A stretch of 64,000 bases of DNA from Afipia sp. Root123D2. GTDB lineage: Bacteria; Pseudomonadota; Alphaproteobacteria; Rhizobiales; Xanthobacteraceae. Below the pieces are notes generated by a model. It was not told the DNA's origin. It worked only from the letters and a program-made list of their open reading frames with translations, and searched no databases. This document shows, one piece after another, positions 37,623 through 46,873 of the stretch. The DNA lies in the NCBI RefSeq assembly GCF_001425835.1, contig NZ_LMDP01000001.1, forward strand, positions 125,476 to 189,475, read 5' to 3'. Positions within the stretch are counted from its first letter, which is position 1. Each line of letters opens with the position of its first letter. The position numbers and the translations under genes were made by a program.

Positions 37623-37735
37623 GAGAGTCTCCCCGAATGTTTCTGGCCGACGCTGTTCGTTGCAGCGCTTGGAGCAAGCCTAATCGAGGGCCGTGGCAGA
37701 TGCTATCACATTCAGACGACGATGCCGTATCGCGA

Positions 37736-38845
37736 TCATACCACGATGCTGAGACGCTTCGCCGCCCGTGTGATGCCGGTGTAGAGCCAACGCGCGCGGC
37801 TGTCCTGAAAAGCGAAACTCTCGTCGAACAGCACCACATCGTCCCACTGCGAGCCTTGCGACTTGTGCACGGTGAGCACATAGCCGTAGTCGAACTCGTC
37901 GTAGGGTTTGCGCTGTTCCCACGGAAGGTCCTCGATGCCGCCGGCGAAGCAATCGGCGCGCACCGATACCTTGGTGACCTTGGCGCCGAACTCCTCGTCG
38001 GGTGACAGCCGCATGGTGATGATCTTCGATTTCGACTGCGCGCGCGCCTTGACGCGCCATAGGCCGCCGTTGAACAGCGCTTTCTTGCGATTGTTGCGCA
38101 GGCAGACAAGCTTGTCCCCGGCCACCGGCAGTTCGTCTTCGATGCCGTTCTTCTGGCGCACCCGCATGTTGTAGGCGCGCCGCGTGTTGTTGCGGCCGAC
38201 AAGAATCTGGTCGGCCTGCATCACGCGGTCGGGATCGAGTTCGTTGCGGCTGACCACTTCGCTGTCGCCGAACTGGCCCTTGTCGAGCGAACGGCCTTCG
38301 CGCACCGCCATTGACATCCGCACGATCGGGTCGTCCTGCGCCTGACGGTGGACTTCAGTCAGCATCGCGTCGGGCTCGGAGTTTGTGAAGAAGCCGCCGC
38401 CCTGGATCGGCGGCAACTGAGCCGGATCGCCCAGCACGAGAAGCGGACAGTCGAACGACATCAGGTCGCGGCCGAGTTCGGCGTCGACCATCGAACATTC
38501 ATCGATCACGATCAGCTTGGCCTTGGAGGCGGGCGCATCGTCCCACAGTTCGAAGCTCGGCTGCTCTTCGCCGGATTCGCGGGTGCGGTAGATCAGCGAA
38601 TGAATCGTCGATGCGTTGTCGCAACCCTTGTTGCGCATCACCAGCGCCGCCTTGCCGGTGAAGGCAGCGAATTTCACCTCGCCCTTGACGTCATCGGCGA
38701 TGTGGCGCGCCAGCGTGGTCTTGCCGGTGCCGGCGTAGCCGAACAGGCGGAACACCTGTGGCGTGCTGCCTTGCCCAGGCTTGGCCTTGAGCCAGTCTGC
38801 GACGGCGGCGAGCGCCTTATCTTGATGCGGAGTGAAAGTCGGCAT
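37736..38845 (-). CDS. RecD-like ATP-dependent DNA helicase (superfamily 1B)
   Basis: A 369-residue helicase-like ATPase starting MPTFTPHQDKALAAVADWLK. Walker A is FGYAGTGKTTLARHIADDVK, Walker B KLIVIDECSMVDAELG, motif III LLVLGDPAQLPPI, and the C-terminal UvrD/RecD2 region has YVLTVHKSQGSQWDDVVLFD and WLYTGITRAAKRLSIV. It is shorter than RecD because it lacks the N-terminal extension, which is typical of stand-alone AAA_30/UvrD_C_2 proteins. It probably acts in recombination or repair. An alternative start lies 17 codons upstream. Confidence 0.88.
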   Translation of the reverse strand: MPTFTPHQDKALAAVADWLKAKPGQGSTPQVFRLFGYAGTGKTTLARHIADDVKGEVKFAAFTGKAALVMRNKGCDNASTIHSLIYRTRESGEEQPSFELWDDAPASKAKLIVIDECSMVDAELGRDLMSFDCPLLVLGDPAQLPPIQGGGFFTNSEPDAMLTEVHRQAQDDPIVRMSMAVREGRSLDKGQFGDSEVVSRNELDPDRVMQADQILVGRNNTRRAYNMRVRQKNGIEDELPVAGDKLVCLRNNRKKALFNGGLWRVKARAQSKSKIITMRLSPDEEFGAKVTKVSVRADCFAGGIEDLPWEQRKPYDEFDYGYVLTVHKSQGSQWDDVVLFDESFAFQDSRARWLYTGITRAAKRLSIVV

Positions 38846-39020
38846 ATCGGCTCGGTATGATAATCCAGAGGTGTCGATGCGGGCAGGGGTCGTCAATAGC
38901 CGACTCGGGCCCGCAAGGGGGAAGGAATTTGCGGCGAATTTGCATGGGCGCCGGCGATTTGACGGCGGTGCGGTGAAAACGTCGGTCGCCAGCGCGTTGC
39001 GAGCCGCTTATATCTGGGTG

Positions 39021-39200
39021 ATGGAACAGGGCAACCGTACCGCGAAGGTTTTCAAGCGCGTGCTGATCGTCGCGGTCATGGCGTTCATCGTTTTCGTTTT
39101 CGGCACCTTTGCCGTCAATTTCTACCGTAATTATCAATCCGGCGACGGTCCGCAGCCGGGCATCATTTTCGAGCGCTCCGACCGTCCGCCGCGCGTGTGA
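39021..39200 (+). CDS. Small single-pass membrane protein (59 aa)
   Basis: A 59-residue protein: MEQGNRTAKVFKRVLIVAVM, a transmembrane helix (VLIVAVMAFIVFVFGTFAV), then a short polar tail FYRNYQSGDGPQPGIIFERS ending DRPPRV. A longer in-frame extension upstream lacks membrane or family features, so ATG 39021 is preferred. It is 74 bases before an aminotransferase gene; co-transcription is possible. The function is unknown. Confidence 0.6.
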   Translation: MEQGNRTAKVFKRVLIVAVMAFIVFVFGTFAVNFYRNYQSGDGPQPGIIFERSDRPPRV

Positions 39201-39274
39201 GGCCGCAGGACATTGCGTCCGTGTGGTTTGCGCCTCTATAAATCCAGCAACGAACAATAAGGGAGACGCCGTTC

Positions 39275-40513
39275 ATGACTTCGCCATCGTTTGATTTTGC
39301 GCCATTGCTGGCGGAGGGCTTGCCGCCGGCTGCGGCGAAGTGGACGGGCTTTCCGAAATACAATTTTGTCGGCGGCAACAACGATGCCGATCAGGTTCCG
39401 GTCGACAAGCTGATCGCGGCTTCAACGGCCGTGCTGGAACGCGAAGGCGCAACGCTCGCGACGTACGGCCTGAACAGCGGGCCGCAAGGCTATCTGCCGC
39501 TGCGCGAATTCTTGGTCGGAAAGCTGAAACGCGATGCTGCCATCGATTGCACCGCCGACGACATCCTGGTGACGTCGGGTTCGTTGCAGGGTCTCGATCT
39601 CGTCAACAGCATCCTGACCCAGCGGGGCGATACGGTGCTGATCGAGGAAGACTGCTATCAAGGTTCGATCAACCGGCTGGTCCGGCGCGGGGTCAACATT
39701 GTCGGTATTCCGCTCGACAAGGGCGGGATGCGGATCGACGCGGTCGCCGCTGCGCTCACCGATCTCAAGCGGAAAGGCATCCGCCCCAAATATATCTACA
39801 CCATTCCCACGGTGCAGAATCCGACCGGCTCGATCATGAGTGAGGAGCGCCGTCGCGAGCTTTTGAAACTGTCATCCGAATACGGCGTGCCGATCTTCGA
39901 GGACGATTGCTATGCCGACTTGATCTGGAACGGCGAACGGCCGCCGGCGCTCTACGCCATGAGCGAGGGCGCGGGCGTCATCCATATCGGCTCGTTCTCC
40001 AAGTCTGTCGCGCCTGCCTTGCGCGTTGGCTACATCGTCGCAGGTTGGGATGTGCTTTCACGGATTCTCGCGATCAAGACCGATGCCGGGTCCGGGGCGC
40101 TGGAGCAGATGGTGTTGTCCGAGTTTTGCACGGCACACTTCGCCGATCATGTGCCGAAGCTGCGGAAAGGTCTTCGCATCAAGCTCGAGGCGTTGATGGA
40201 AGCGCTGGCCGAGCAGTTCGGCACCGCGGCCGAGTTCGACGATCCGCCGGGTGGCATCTTCCTGTGGGTCAAGCTGCCGGACAATGTCGATGCGCCCAGA
40301 CTCTATCAATGTGCGCAGGCGGCGGGTATCGCGATCAATCCCGGCCCCGAATGGTCCGTCAATGCCACGCACAGCAAAAGCCGGCTGCGGTTGTGTTTCG
40401 CCAGTCCTTCCGTGCAGCAGATCCGCGACGGCGTCGCGGCGCTGGCGGAGGTCTGCCGGCAGGAATTCGGGGTGCCGACGCGCAGCGCGAACGTGGAGCG
40501 GAACAAGAGCTGA
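39275..40513 (+). CDS. PLP-dependent aminotransferase (class I/II, LysN/2-aminoadipate type)
   Basis: A 412-residue fold-type I aminotransferase. The glycine loop and substrate region read TLATYGLNSGPQGYLPLREF, with DDILVTSGSLQGLDLVNSIL contacting the cofactor phosphate. The IYTIPTVQNPTGSIMSEERR segment has the conserved Asn-Pro-Thr-Gly. The PLP Lys lies in IHIGSFSKSVAPALRVGYIV, and the substrate carboxylate Arg near KSRLRLCFASP. It resembles 2-aminoadipate/kynurenine aminotransferases and the C-terminal half of MocR regulators, but has no DNA-binding domain. The ATG follows GGGAGA. Confidence 0.9.
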   Translation: MTSPSFDFAPLLAEGLPPAAAKWTGFPKYNFVGGNNDADQVPVDKLIAASTAVLEREGATLATYGLNSGPQGYLPLREFLVGKLKRDAAIDCTADDILVTSGSLQGLDLVNSILTQRGDTVLIEEDCYQGSINRLVRRGVNIVGIPLDKGGMRIDAVAAALTDLKRKGIRPKYIYTIPTVQNPTGSIMSEERRRELLKLSSEYGVPIFEDDCYADLIWNGERPPALYAMSEGAGVIHIGSFSKSVAPALRVGYIVAGWDVLSRILAIKTDAGSGALEQMVLSEFCTAHFADHVPKLRKGLRIKLEALMEALAEQFGTAAEFDDPPGGIFLWVKLPDNVDAPRLYQCAQAAGIAINPGPEWSVNATHSKSRLRLCFASPSVQQIRDGVAALAEVCRQEFGVPTRSANVERNKS

Positions 40514-40517
40514 CCGC

Positions 40518-41072
40518 ATGATGCAGAAGATTTTTGTCGGCCTGATCGCCACCATCGGCTCTTTCCTCGCGTTGATCCTGCTGCAGCCGTCCGACTATCG
40601 CGTCTTGCGAACCATGGTCACGTCGGCTCCGGCGGCGGCGGTGTTCGCGCAGATCGATGATTTCCATCGCTGGCAGGACTGGTCGCCTTGGGCGAAGCGT
40701 GATCCGGCGGCAAAGGTCTCGTTCGACGGGCCCGCGAGCGGCGAGGGCGCGATCTTCGCATGGTCAGGCAACAACGAGGTCGGGGAAGGGCGAATGACGT
40801 TGACGGAAAGCCGCCCGGCGGAAGCTGTCAGGATCAAGACCGATTTAGTAAGGCCGTTTGTCGGCACCAGTTATTCGGATTTTTCATTGAAGCCTGAAGG
40901 CGGCGGCACATCCGTATCCTGGACGATTTCCGGCCAGAACGATTTCATCGGCAAGGCGATTTGCCTTTTTGTCAGCATGGACAACGTGCTCGGCGCTGAA
41001 ATGGAAAAAGGACTCGCCAGCCTCAAGGTGCTGGTGGAAACCGGCGACAAAACAAAACCGGCGCAAAACTGA
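40518..41072 (+). CDS. SRPBCC family protein with N-terminal membrane anchor
   Basis: A 184-residue polyketide-cyclase/SRPBCC-like protein. One N-terminal hydrophobic helix (KIFVGLIATIGSFLALILLQ) precedes a ligand-binding fold with VFAQIDDFHRWQDWSPWAKR, GEGAIFAWSGNNEVGEGRMT and WTISGQNDFIGKAICLFVSM, typical of the bacterial SRPBCC group with membrane anchors. The start ATGATG at 40518 is 4 bases after the aminotransferase stop, so the two are an operon. The ligand is unknown. A hairpin overlaps its stop codon. Confidence 0.85.
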   Translation: MMQKIFVGLIATIGSFLALILLQPSDYRVLRTMVTSAPAAAVFAQIDDFHRWQDWSPWAKRDPAAKVSFDGPASGEGAIFAWSGNNEVGEGRMTLTESRPAEAVRIKTDLVRPFVGTSYSDFSLKPEGGGTSVSWTISGQNDFIGKAICLFVSMDNVLGAEMEKGLASLKVLVETGDKTKPAQN

Positions 41073-41090
41073 GGTTTGCGCCGGCGTTTG
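41056..41090. terminator. Bidirectional terminator candidate between convergent genes
   Basis: CCGGCGCAAA and TTTGCGCCGG form a perfect 10-bp stem around the stop codon of the SRPBCC gene. On the plus strand CGTTTGTG follows; on the minus strand GTTTTGTTTTG follows. It separates the aminotransferase operon from the convergent flagellar operon ending with flbD. Confidence 0.65.
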
Positions 41091-41120
41091 TGTCGAACGT
41101 TGACGTGCGCGTTGGGTGGC

Positions 41121-42497
41121 TCAGGCCGCAGCGACGCTCCGCGCTTCACCGGAGCCCGGCGGCGGAATCGGCTGGCCATCGTCGGCGTATTCGTTGAGTT
41201 TGTTGCGCAGCGTGCGGATCGAAATCCCGAGGATGTTGGCCGCGTGGGTGCGATTGCCGAGGCAATGCTTCAGCGTTTCGAGGATCAGGTCGCGTTCGAC
41301 GTCGGCGACGGTGCGTCCGACCAGCGCGCGCGTCACCTGCTCGGCGGCGAGCGTGGCGTGCGCGACGACAGGCGCGGTCCTGGCGAGGTCGAGACGGTCG
41401 CCATCGGGCGAGAGGATCGCATCGGCCCCGATTTCGTCGCCCTGCGCCATCAGCACCGAGCGATGGATGGTGTTCTCCAGTTCGCGGACGTTGCCTTGCC
41501 AGCGGTTGGTGGTCAGCACGCGCCGTGCGTCCGCAGCGATCGGACGGACCGGAACGCCATTGGCGTCGGCATATTTCTTCGCGAAGTGCTGGGCGAGTTC
41601 GAGAATGTCCGCCGGGCGGTCGCGCAGTGCCGGGATTTTCAGGTTGACGACGTTGAGGCGGAACAGCAGGTCCTCGCGGAAGGTGCCGTCGCGCACCGCG
41701 TCGGCAAGATTGCGGTTCGAGGTTGCGAGGATACGGATATCCACCGGAACGGGGCGGGTGCCGCCGACGCGGTCGATGACGCGCTCCTGAATCGCGCGCA
41801 GCAGTTTCGATTGCAGCCGCACGTCCATTTCCGAGATTTCGTCGAGCAGCAGCGTTCCGCCATTGGCTTCTTCGAATTTGCCGATGCGGCGCGCGATGGC
41901 GCCGGTGAACGCCCCCTTCTCATGGCCGAACAGTTCGGATTCCAGAAGATGTTCCGGGATCGCCGCGCAATTCACCGAGATGAATGGCCGCTTGGCGCGA
42001 TGAGACCGGGTGTGAACGTAGCGCGCCAGCACTTCCTTGCCGGTGCCGGATTCTCCGGTGATCATCACCGAAGCGTCGGAGCCTGCGATCTGCTGCGCCA
42101 GCTTTATGACCTTGGCCATCGACTCGTCGCGATAGATCAGGTCGCGTGAATCGTTGGCGACGGCAGCCAGCACCGCGGCGATCAGTTCAGGATCGGGCGG
42201 CAGCGGGATGTATTCCTTGGCGCCGGCGTGAATGGCGGCGACCGCGGCGCGGGCATCGCTGGTGATGCCGCAGGCGACGATCGGCACATGAATGTGCTCG
42301 GCTTCGAGCCGCATCACCAGATCGCGGATATCGATGGCGACGTCCACCAGCAGCAGGTCGGCTCCCTTGCCGCCGCGCAGCACACGCATCGCCTGCTCCG
42401 AGTCCTCGGCGTGGGTGACGGTGGCGCCATTTTCCATGGCGATCTTGGTTGCGGTGGTGAGTTGGCCCTTCAGGGTGCCAACGATAAGAAGCCGCAT
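41121..42497 (-). CDS. flbD: Sigma-54-dependent flagellar response regulator FlbD
   Basis: A 458-residue NtrC-family activator of class III/IV flagellar genes. The receiver-like domain (1-115) has LLLVDVAID with a candidate phospho-acceptor Asp near residue 52. The AAA+ domain has Walker A VMITGESGTGKEVLARYVHT, the sigma-54 contact loop FGHEKGAFTGAI, and Walker B GGTLLLDEISEM. The Fis-type DNA-binding helix is GNRTHAANILGISIRTLRNK. It lies immediately downstream of fliN in the same operon, the position of FlbD in Caulobacter. The receiver is short and atypical, as in FlbD, which works with the trans-acting factor FliX in Caulobacter. Confidence 0.93.
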   Translation of the reverse strand: MRLLIVGTLKGQLTTATKIAMENGATVTHAEDSEQAMRVLRGGKGADLLLVDVAIDIRDLVMRLEAEHIHVPIVACGITSDARAAVAAIHAGAKEYIPLPPDPELIAAVLAAVANDSRDLIYRDESMAKVIKLAQQIAGSDASVMITGESGTGKEVLARYVHTRSHRAKRPFISVNCAAIPEHLLESELFGHEKGAFTGAIARRIGKFEEANGGTLLLDEISEMDVRLQSKLLRAIQERVIDRVGGTRPVPVDIRILATSNRNLADAVRDGTFREDLLFRLNVVNLKIPALRDRPADILELAQHFAKKYADANGVPVRPIAADARRVLTTNRWQGNVRELENTIHRSVLMAQGDEIGADAILSPDGDRLDLARTAPVVAHATLAAEQVTRALVGRTVADVERDLILETLKHCLGNRTHAANILGISIRTLRNKLNEYADDGQPIPPPGSGEARSVAAA

Positions 42498-42519
42498 GGT
42501 TATCTCCTGTCAGTCATAG

Positions 42520-42873
42520 TCAGGCGCGTTCCGCCTTGATGATTTCGGTCATGGTCACGCCGAGCTTGTCTTCGACAAGGACGACCTCGCCACGCGCCAC
42601 CAGCCGGTTGTTGACGTAGATGTCGATCGCCTCGCCGACGCGGCGGTCGAGTTCGAGAACCGTTCCGGGCCCGAGCTTGAGCAGGTCGGCGACATCCATT
42701 TTGGAGCGGCCGAGCACCGCGGACACCTGAACCGGAACGTCGAAGACGGCTTCGAGATCGGCTGCGATCCGGGTGCCGGCATCGTCCTCGGTGGAAGCCG
42801 CGAGATCGTCGAGCGCCGGTGCGTCGGCGGCGTTCAGATCGGGAAGCGGGACGGGGCTGTCGTTGTCGCTCAT
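42520..42873 (-). CDS. fliN: Flagellar motor switch protein FliN
   Basis: A 117-residue C-ring component that, with FliM and FliG, sets the rotation direction. The SpoA-like domain is clear: VFDVPVQVSAVLGRSKMDVA, DLLKLGPGTVLELDRRVGEA, IDIYVNNRLVARGEVVLVED, the signature FliN surface. The N-terminal 40 residues are acidic and disordered. fliH is 3 bases upstream and flbD 22 bases downstream. No fliM is present in this window. Confidence 0.95.
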   Translation of the reverse strand: MSDNDSPVPLPDLNAADAPALDDLAASTEDDAGTRIAADLEAVFDVPVQVSAVLGRSKMDVADLLKLGPGTVLELDRRVGEAIDIYVNNRLVARGEVVLVEDKLGVTMTEIIKAERA

Positions 42874-42876
42874 GAT

Positions 42877-43521
42877 TCAGTCCTCGGAGCCGGTGGAAAT
42901 TCCGGCCTGGTTGCGGGATGCGATGTAGCGTCCCACGAGTTCGGCAATCTTGGTGTCGATCGACGCGCGCTCCAGCGTGACGCCGCCGTCGGCCCATTCG
43001 ATCCGGCAGTCGCCGGTTTCGATGTCCGGCTCGGCGAGGATCACGAGACGGCCCTCGAAGCCGTTTCGCTTGGCCAATTGTTCGATCTGCACGCGAGCGG
43101 CGTCGTAGAGCGCATCGTTGATCCGCACCACGATGTGTGGCGTCGAGGTGAGGTGGCGGAAGCAGTCGCTGACCAGCGCCGTAATCTCGGTCAGTGGCTC
43201 GGCGGCCACCAGTTCGCTGCACAGCTTGCGGGCGACGGCGACCGCGACATCGACCGCTTCGGTTTCCATGCGGTTTTCGATGCTGCCGAAACCGGAAGCA
43301 ATGGAGCGAATGGCGATCGAAATTTCCTCGAATGCCAGCGCGGCGCGCCGGTCGCTTTCCGCCTTGGCTTCGCGCTGGGCGGCGGCAAAGCCATCGCGAT
43401 AGCCGCGCGCTTCGGCTTCTGCGGTTCGCTGGGCGATCTCCGCGCTGGTGGCCACGCGCTCCTTGGAGGTGGCTGACGCCGCGAAGTCGGTGTCGAACAG
43501 GAATTTTGCGGGCGCGGCCAT
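42877..43521 (-). CDS. fliH: Flagellar assembly protein FliH-like (FlbE type)
   Basis: A 214-residue protein in the fliG-fliN interval, the position of fliH/flbE. The N-terminal half has a long charged helix (AEAEARGYRDGFAAAQREAK), typical of the FliH coiled coil that binds the FliI ATPase. The C-terminal alpha/beta part has AVARKLCSELVAAEPLTEIT and GDCRIEWADGGVTLERASID, a conserved FliH/YscL segment with the final DCRIEWxxG. The start overlaps the fliG stop by one base (TGATG). Sequence identity with enterobacterial FliH is low, hence moderate confidence in the symbol. Confidence 0.8.
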   Translation of the reverse strand: MAAPAKFLFDTDFAASATSKERVATSAEIAQRTAEAEARGYRDGFAAAQREAKAESDRRAALAFEEISIAIRSIASGFGSIENRMETEAVDVAVAVARKLCSELVAAEPLTEITALVSDCFRHLTSTPHIVVRINDALYDAARVQIEQLAKRNGFEGRLVILAEPDIETGDCRIEWADGGVTLERASIDTKIAELVGRYIASRNQAGISTGSED

Positions 43522-44615
43522 CAGTACACCAGCTCGTCGTCAGCGCGGTTTTTCTGCAGCATGATCTCGCCCTTGGCGGCAAGATCCTTGGCGAGATTGA
43601 CCAGCAGGGCCTGCGCCTCGTCGACATCGCGCAGGCGCACGGGGCCGGCGGCGGCCATGTCGTCGAGCAGCATCTTGCCGGCGCGGCTCGACATGTTGCT
43701 GAGGAAGAATTCGCGCACCGCGTCGTTGGCGCCCTTGAGCGCGACGCCGAGCTTGTCCTTGTCGATATGGCGCATCAGCGTCTGTGCCGAACCCGAATCC
43801 AGCTTCACCAGATCGTCGAAGGTGAACATCAGCGCCTTGATGCGTTCGGCCGACTCCCGGTTGTCTTCTTCCAGCGAAGTCAGGAAGCGGGTCTCGGTCT
43901 GGCGGTCGAAATTGTTGAAGATTTCGGCCATCACCTCGTGGGCGTCACGGCGCCGGGTCTGCGACAGGTTCGACATGAATTCGGTGCGCAGCGTCTGCTC
44001 GACGCGCTCGATGACTTCTTTCTGGACGGCTTCCATCCGCAGCATCCGGCCGACGACGTCCAGCGCCATCTCCTCGGGCAGGATCGCCAGCACGCGCGCG
44101 GCGTGCTCGGGCTTCAGTTTCGACAGCACCACGGCGATGGTCTGCGGGTATTCGTTCTTGAGATAGTTGGCGAGAACCTCTTCCTGCACGTTGGAAAGCT
44201 TCTCCCACATGTTGCGTCCGGCCGGACCGCGGATTTCGTCCATGATGCCGGTCACGCGCTCGGAAGGCAGGTATTGCTGCAGCAACCGTTCGGTCGCGTC
44301 GAAGTTGCCCATCAGCGCGCCGGAGGCCGACATCCGCGAGACGAATTCGAGCAGCAGGTCCTCGACCACATCGGCTTCGACGGTGCCGAGCGACGACATC
44401 ACCGCGGAGAGTTCGCGCACTTCGTCGTCATCGAGCATCGCCCAGACCTTGCCGCCATACTGTTCGCCGAGCGCCAGCATCATGATCGCAGCACGCTTGG
44501 GGCCGCTCAGCGGTGCAGTGCGCTGGCGTCCGCCCTGACGGCTCGCAAGGGTAGCGACGACACTGGCGATGTCGTTGGTGTTGGCGTTGTTCGAAAGAGC
44601 GGGTGTATTTGCCAT
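43521..44615 (-). CDS. fliG: Flagellar motor switch protein FliG
   Basis: A 364-residue torque-generating rotor protein that contacts the stator MotA. The N-terminal domain has [20 protein letters not shown], the middle domain [20 protein letters not shown], and the C-terminal charged torque helix [20 protein letters not shown], followed by [20 protein letters not shown]. These are diagnostic. The start ATG at 44615 is 6 bases after the fliF stop. The extra N-terminal 35 residues are typical of alphaproteobacteria. Confidence 0.97.
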   Translation of the reverse strand: MANTPALSNNANTNDIASVVATLASRQGGRQRTAPLSGPKRAAIMMLALGEQYGGKVWAMLDDDEVRELSAVMSSLGTVEADVVEDLLLEFVSRMSASGALMGNFDATERLLQQYLPSERVTGIMDEIRGPAGRNMWEKLSNVQEEVLANYLKNEYPQTIAVVLSKLKPEHAARVLAILPEEMALDVVGRMLRMEAVQKEVIERVEQTLRTEFMSNLSQTRRRDAHEVMAEIFNNFDRQTETRFLTSLEEDNRESAERIKALMFTFDDLVKLDSGSAQTLMRHIDKDKLGVALKGANDAVREFFLSNMSSRAGKMLLDDMAAAGPVRLRDVDEAQALLVNLAKDLAAKGEIMLQKNRADDELVY

Positions 44616-44621
44616 GTCGCG

Positions 44622-46232
44622 TTACGCCGGTTCTGCAAGCCATTGACGGATAATGGAGGCGGTTTCGGTCGGGTTGCGCTCGGCAAGTTCTCCGACGCGA
44701 TGAACCGACTGGGCGTGGACCTGGCCCTGAACCTGGGCGACGTCGATCATCTGGCCGGTCGCATTGTTCATGAGCTGCGGCTGCGCGGGGGGCGCTTCCG
44801 GCAGCGCCGGGAGCGGCGCTTCGGTGGGCCTCGCCGGATCGGCGGCCAATACGCGCTTGAGCAGCGGCCGGATCACCATCACCAGCACGACCAGGCTCAG
44901 CAGCATCATGACGCCGAGCTGGATGAAGTACATGATGTCGTCCTTGGTGAACTGGAACATGCCCAGCCAGCCGGTCGGCTCAGCGGTCGGGATCGACGTC
45001 GGCCCTTCGGCGAATTTCAGGTTGATGACCTGCACCTGGTCGCCGCGCTTCTCATCAAAGCCGATGGCGGAGCGGACAAGGGTGGAGATGCGGTCGAGGT
45101 CTTCCTTGGAGCGCGGCGTATAGACCAGTTCGCCCTTGTCGTTCTTGGCATAGCTGCCGTCGACCAGCACCGCGACCGACATCCGCTTGACCCGGCCGCC
45201 TTCGACGACCTCGGTCTTGGTGACGCGCGAAATCTCGTAGTTGTTGATTTCTTCGCTCTTCTTGCTCTCGTCCTTCGCCGTCGGCGTACTGCCGCCCTGT
45301 TGCTGGCCGCCGGGCAGCTCGTTGTTGACGGTGACCTGACCGTCCTTGTTGTCGGCGGTGGTCGAGGATTCCTCGCGGGTCTGGCTGGAGCGCAGCACCC
45401 GGCCTTCCGGATCGAACTTATCGGAGGTCTGGGTCACCTTGTTGTAGTCGAAGTCGGCGGAGAGCTGAACGCGGGCGCGGCCGGCGCCGACTACCGAGGA
45501 GACGATGCTCTCGACCTCACGGCGCATCCGGCTCTCATAGGCCGCGCGGCGCTCGTCGCCAGTCAGGCCGTCAGCGCCGGCATCGCCGGGGTCGCCATTG
45601 GCGAGCAACTGGCCGGTTTCGTCGACGATCGAGACACGCTGCGGCTTCAGGCCGTTGACGGCGGAAGCGACGACATGGCGAATCGCGCGGACCTGCTGCG
45701 GCTCGAGCTGGCCCCGCACGCGCAGAACGATCGAGGCAGAGGGCTGGGGCGTTTCACGGGAGAACAGCGGCCGTTCTGGCAGCACCAGATGGACCCGCGC
45801 GGCCTGAATCCGGTCGATGCCCTTGATGGTGCGGGCGAGTTCGCCTTCGAGCGCTCGTAAATGATTGATATTCTGAACGAAACTTGTGGAGCCGAGCGCA
45901 TCCGCCTTGTCGAAGATCTCGTAGCCCACCCCGCCGCCTTTCGGCAGGCCGCCCTCGGCGAGCTTCATCCGCAGCTTGGTGACCTTGTCCTTGGGCACCA
46001 TGATGATGGCGCCGTCGTTCTTCAGCTCATACGGGATCGCCTGACGATCCAGCTCCTTGATGATGCCCGAGGAGTCCTCGTAGCTCAGATCAGTAAAAAG
46101 CGTGGTCATCTGCGGCGTCGTGACGCGCATGATGACGAAACCGAAGAATCCAATGAGCGCGAGAGTGACGGCGGCCATTGCCGCCATCCGCGCTGCGCCC
46201 AGACCTCGAAGAAATGCCACCAGACCTTGCAC
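44622..46232 (-). CDS. fliF: Flagellar MS-ring protein FliF
   Basis: A 536-residue inner-membrane protein that forms the MS ring, the base of the flagellum. It has an N-terminal transmembrane helix (MAAMAAVTLALIGFFGFVIM), then the YscJ/FliF ring-building domain (KLRMKLAEGGLPKGGGVGYE and RALEGELARTIKGIDRIQAA), the FliF C-terminal periplasmic domain, a second helix (YFIQLGVMMLLSLVVLVMVI), and a short cytoplasmic tail that binds FliG (NPTETASIIRQWLAEP). It is the first gene of the fliF-fliG-fliH-fliN-flbD operon. I saw no clear sigma-54 (GG-N10-GC) promoter in the 110 bases upstream. Confidence 0.97.
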   Translation of the reverse strand: MQGLVAFLRGLGAARMAAMAAVTLALIGFFGFVIMRVTTPQMTTLFTDLSYEDSSGIIKELDRQAIPYELKNDGAIIMVPKDKVTKLRMKLAEGGLPKGGGVGYEIFDKADALGSTSFVQNINHLRALEGELARTIKGIDRIQAARVHLVLPERPLFSRETPQPSASIVLRVRGQLEPQQVRAIRHVVASAVNGLKPQRVSIVDETGQLLANGDPGDAGADGLTGDERRAAYESRMRREVESIVSSVVGAGRARVQLSADFDYNKVTQTSDKFDPEGRVLRSSQTREESSTTADNKDGQVTVNNELPGGQQQGGSTPTAKDESKKSEEINNYEISRVTKTEVVEGGRVKRMSVAVLVDGSYAKNDKGELVYTPRSKEDLDRISTLVRSAIGFDEKRGDQVQVINLKFAEGPTSIPTAEPTGWLGMFQFTKDDIMYFIQLGVMMLLSLVVLVMVIRPLLKRVLAADPARPTEAPLPALPEAPPAQPQLMNNATGQMIDVAQVQGQVHAQSVHRVGELAERNPTETASIIRQWLAEPA

Positions 46233-46342
46233 TGCCCAACCCCAAGAATCGGCACCGCGCGCCGACTGGGCAGAATTTGCCTAGGTATGGTTTCGATATG
46301 GTTAACGCCGGTTAACGTCCGAGGACAAATCGTGGAAACGAC

Positions 46343-46378
46343 AAACGCCGGCCTCTAAAAAGAGGCCGGTTTTTGTCA
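46343..46378. terminator. Terminator between sciP-like gene and fliF
   Basis: CCGGCCTC and GAGGCCGG form an 8-bp stem with a TAAAAA loop. T-rich tracts follow on the plus strand (TTTTTGTC) and more weakly on the minus strand (GTTTGTCG). It lies 27 bases after the sciP-like stop. Confidence 0.7.
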
Positions 46379-46404
46379 AAAGCGTCGAATTTTGATGGAA
46401 AGTC

Positions 46405-46680
46405 TTACTGACGGTACTGCTGGATGCGCGTAGTGCGCAAACCGGCGAGACCATGCTGGTCGATCGAGAACTGCCAGGACAGGAATTCGTCCACCGTCAG
46501 CGTGTAGCGGCTGCAGGCTTCCTCAAGGGAAAGAAGGCCGCCGCGGACCGCCGCAACGACTTCGGCCTTACGGCGGATGACCCACCGTTTGGTTCCGGGC
46601 GCTGGCAAATCCGCAATCGTAAGCGGGCTGCCATCTGGCCCGATGACGTACTTCACCCTCGGGCGGTGGGGTTCTGTCAT
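46405..46680 (-). CDS. sciP: DUF1153 / SciP-type CtrA-inhibitory protein
   Basis: A 91-residue helix-turn-helix protein. The sequence VKYVIGPDGSPLTIADLPAP and TKRWVIRRKAEVVAAVRGGL, then EEACSRYTLTVDEFLSWQFS, is the DUF1153 family that includes Caulobacter SciP. In Caulobacter SciP binds CtrA and blocks CtrA-activated transcription in early cell cycle. Here it lies between fliF and flgD, within the flagellar cluster whose genes are CtrA targets in relatives. The start ATG at 46680 is the only plausible one. The name is by homology. Confidence 0.85.
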   Translation of the reverse strand: MTEPHRPRVKYVIGPDGSPLTIADLPAPGTKRWVIRRKAEVVAAVRGGLLSLEEACSRYTLTVDEFLSWQFSIDQHGLAGLRTTRIQQYRQ

Positions 46681-46873
46681 GGTGTACTCACAAACTCGAA
46701 CTACTGAACTCGTGAAAACAACCTACGCGCCGCCGCTTAAAATTTGCCTAAGCTCAAGGCTCCAATACGATTCTCCTTGCACACGTCGGAAACCCGGCCA
46801 CCGGGTTCCCCGGCGGCCGGGTGTCTAGCCCGTCTGATGTGAGTGAGATTGCCGCCGCGGGGCGGCGGTATCA

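Noticed and set aside
43194-45860. An 888-codon plus-strand open frame opposite fliG and fliF
   Set aside because: It mirrors highly biased GC-rich codons of the real flagellar genes; its sequence is Arg/His-rich with no family motif.
46233-46342. Sigma-54 promoter upstream of fliF
   Set aside because: The best GG/GC pair has eight rather than ten bases between; I could not support a -24/-12 element.
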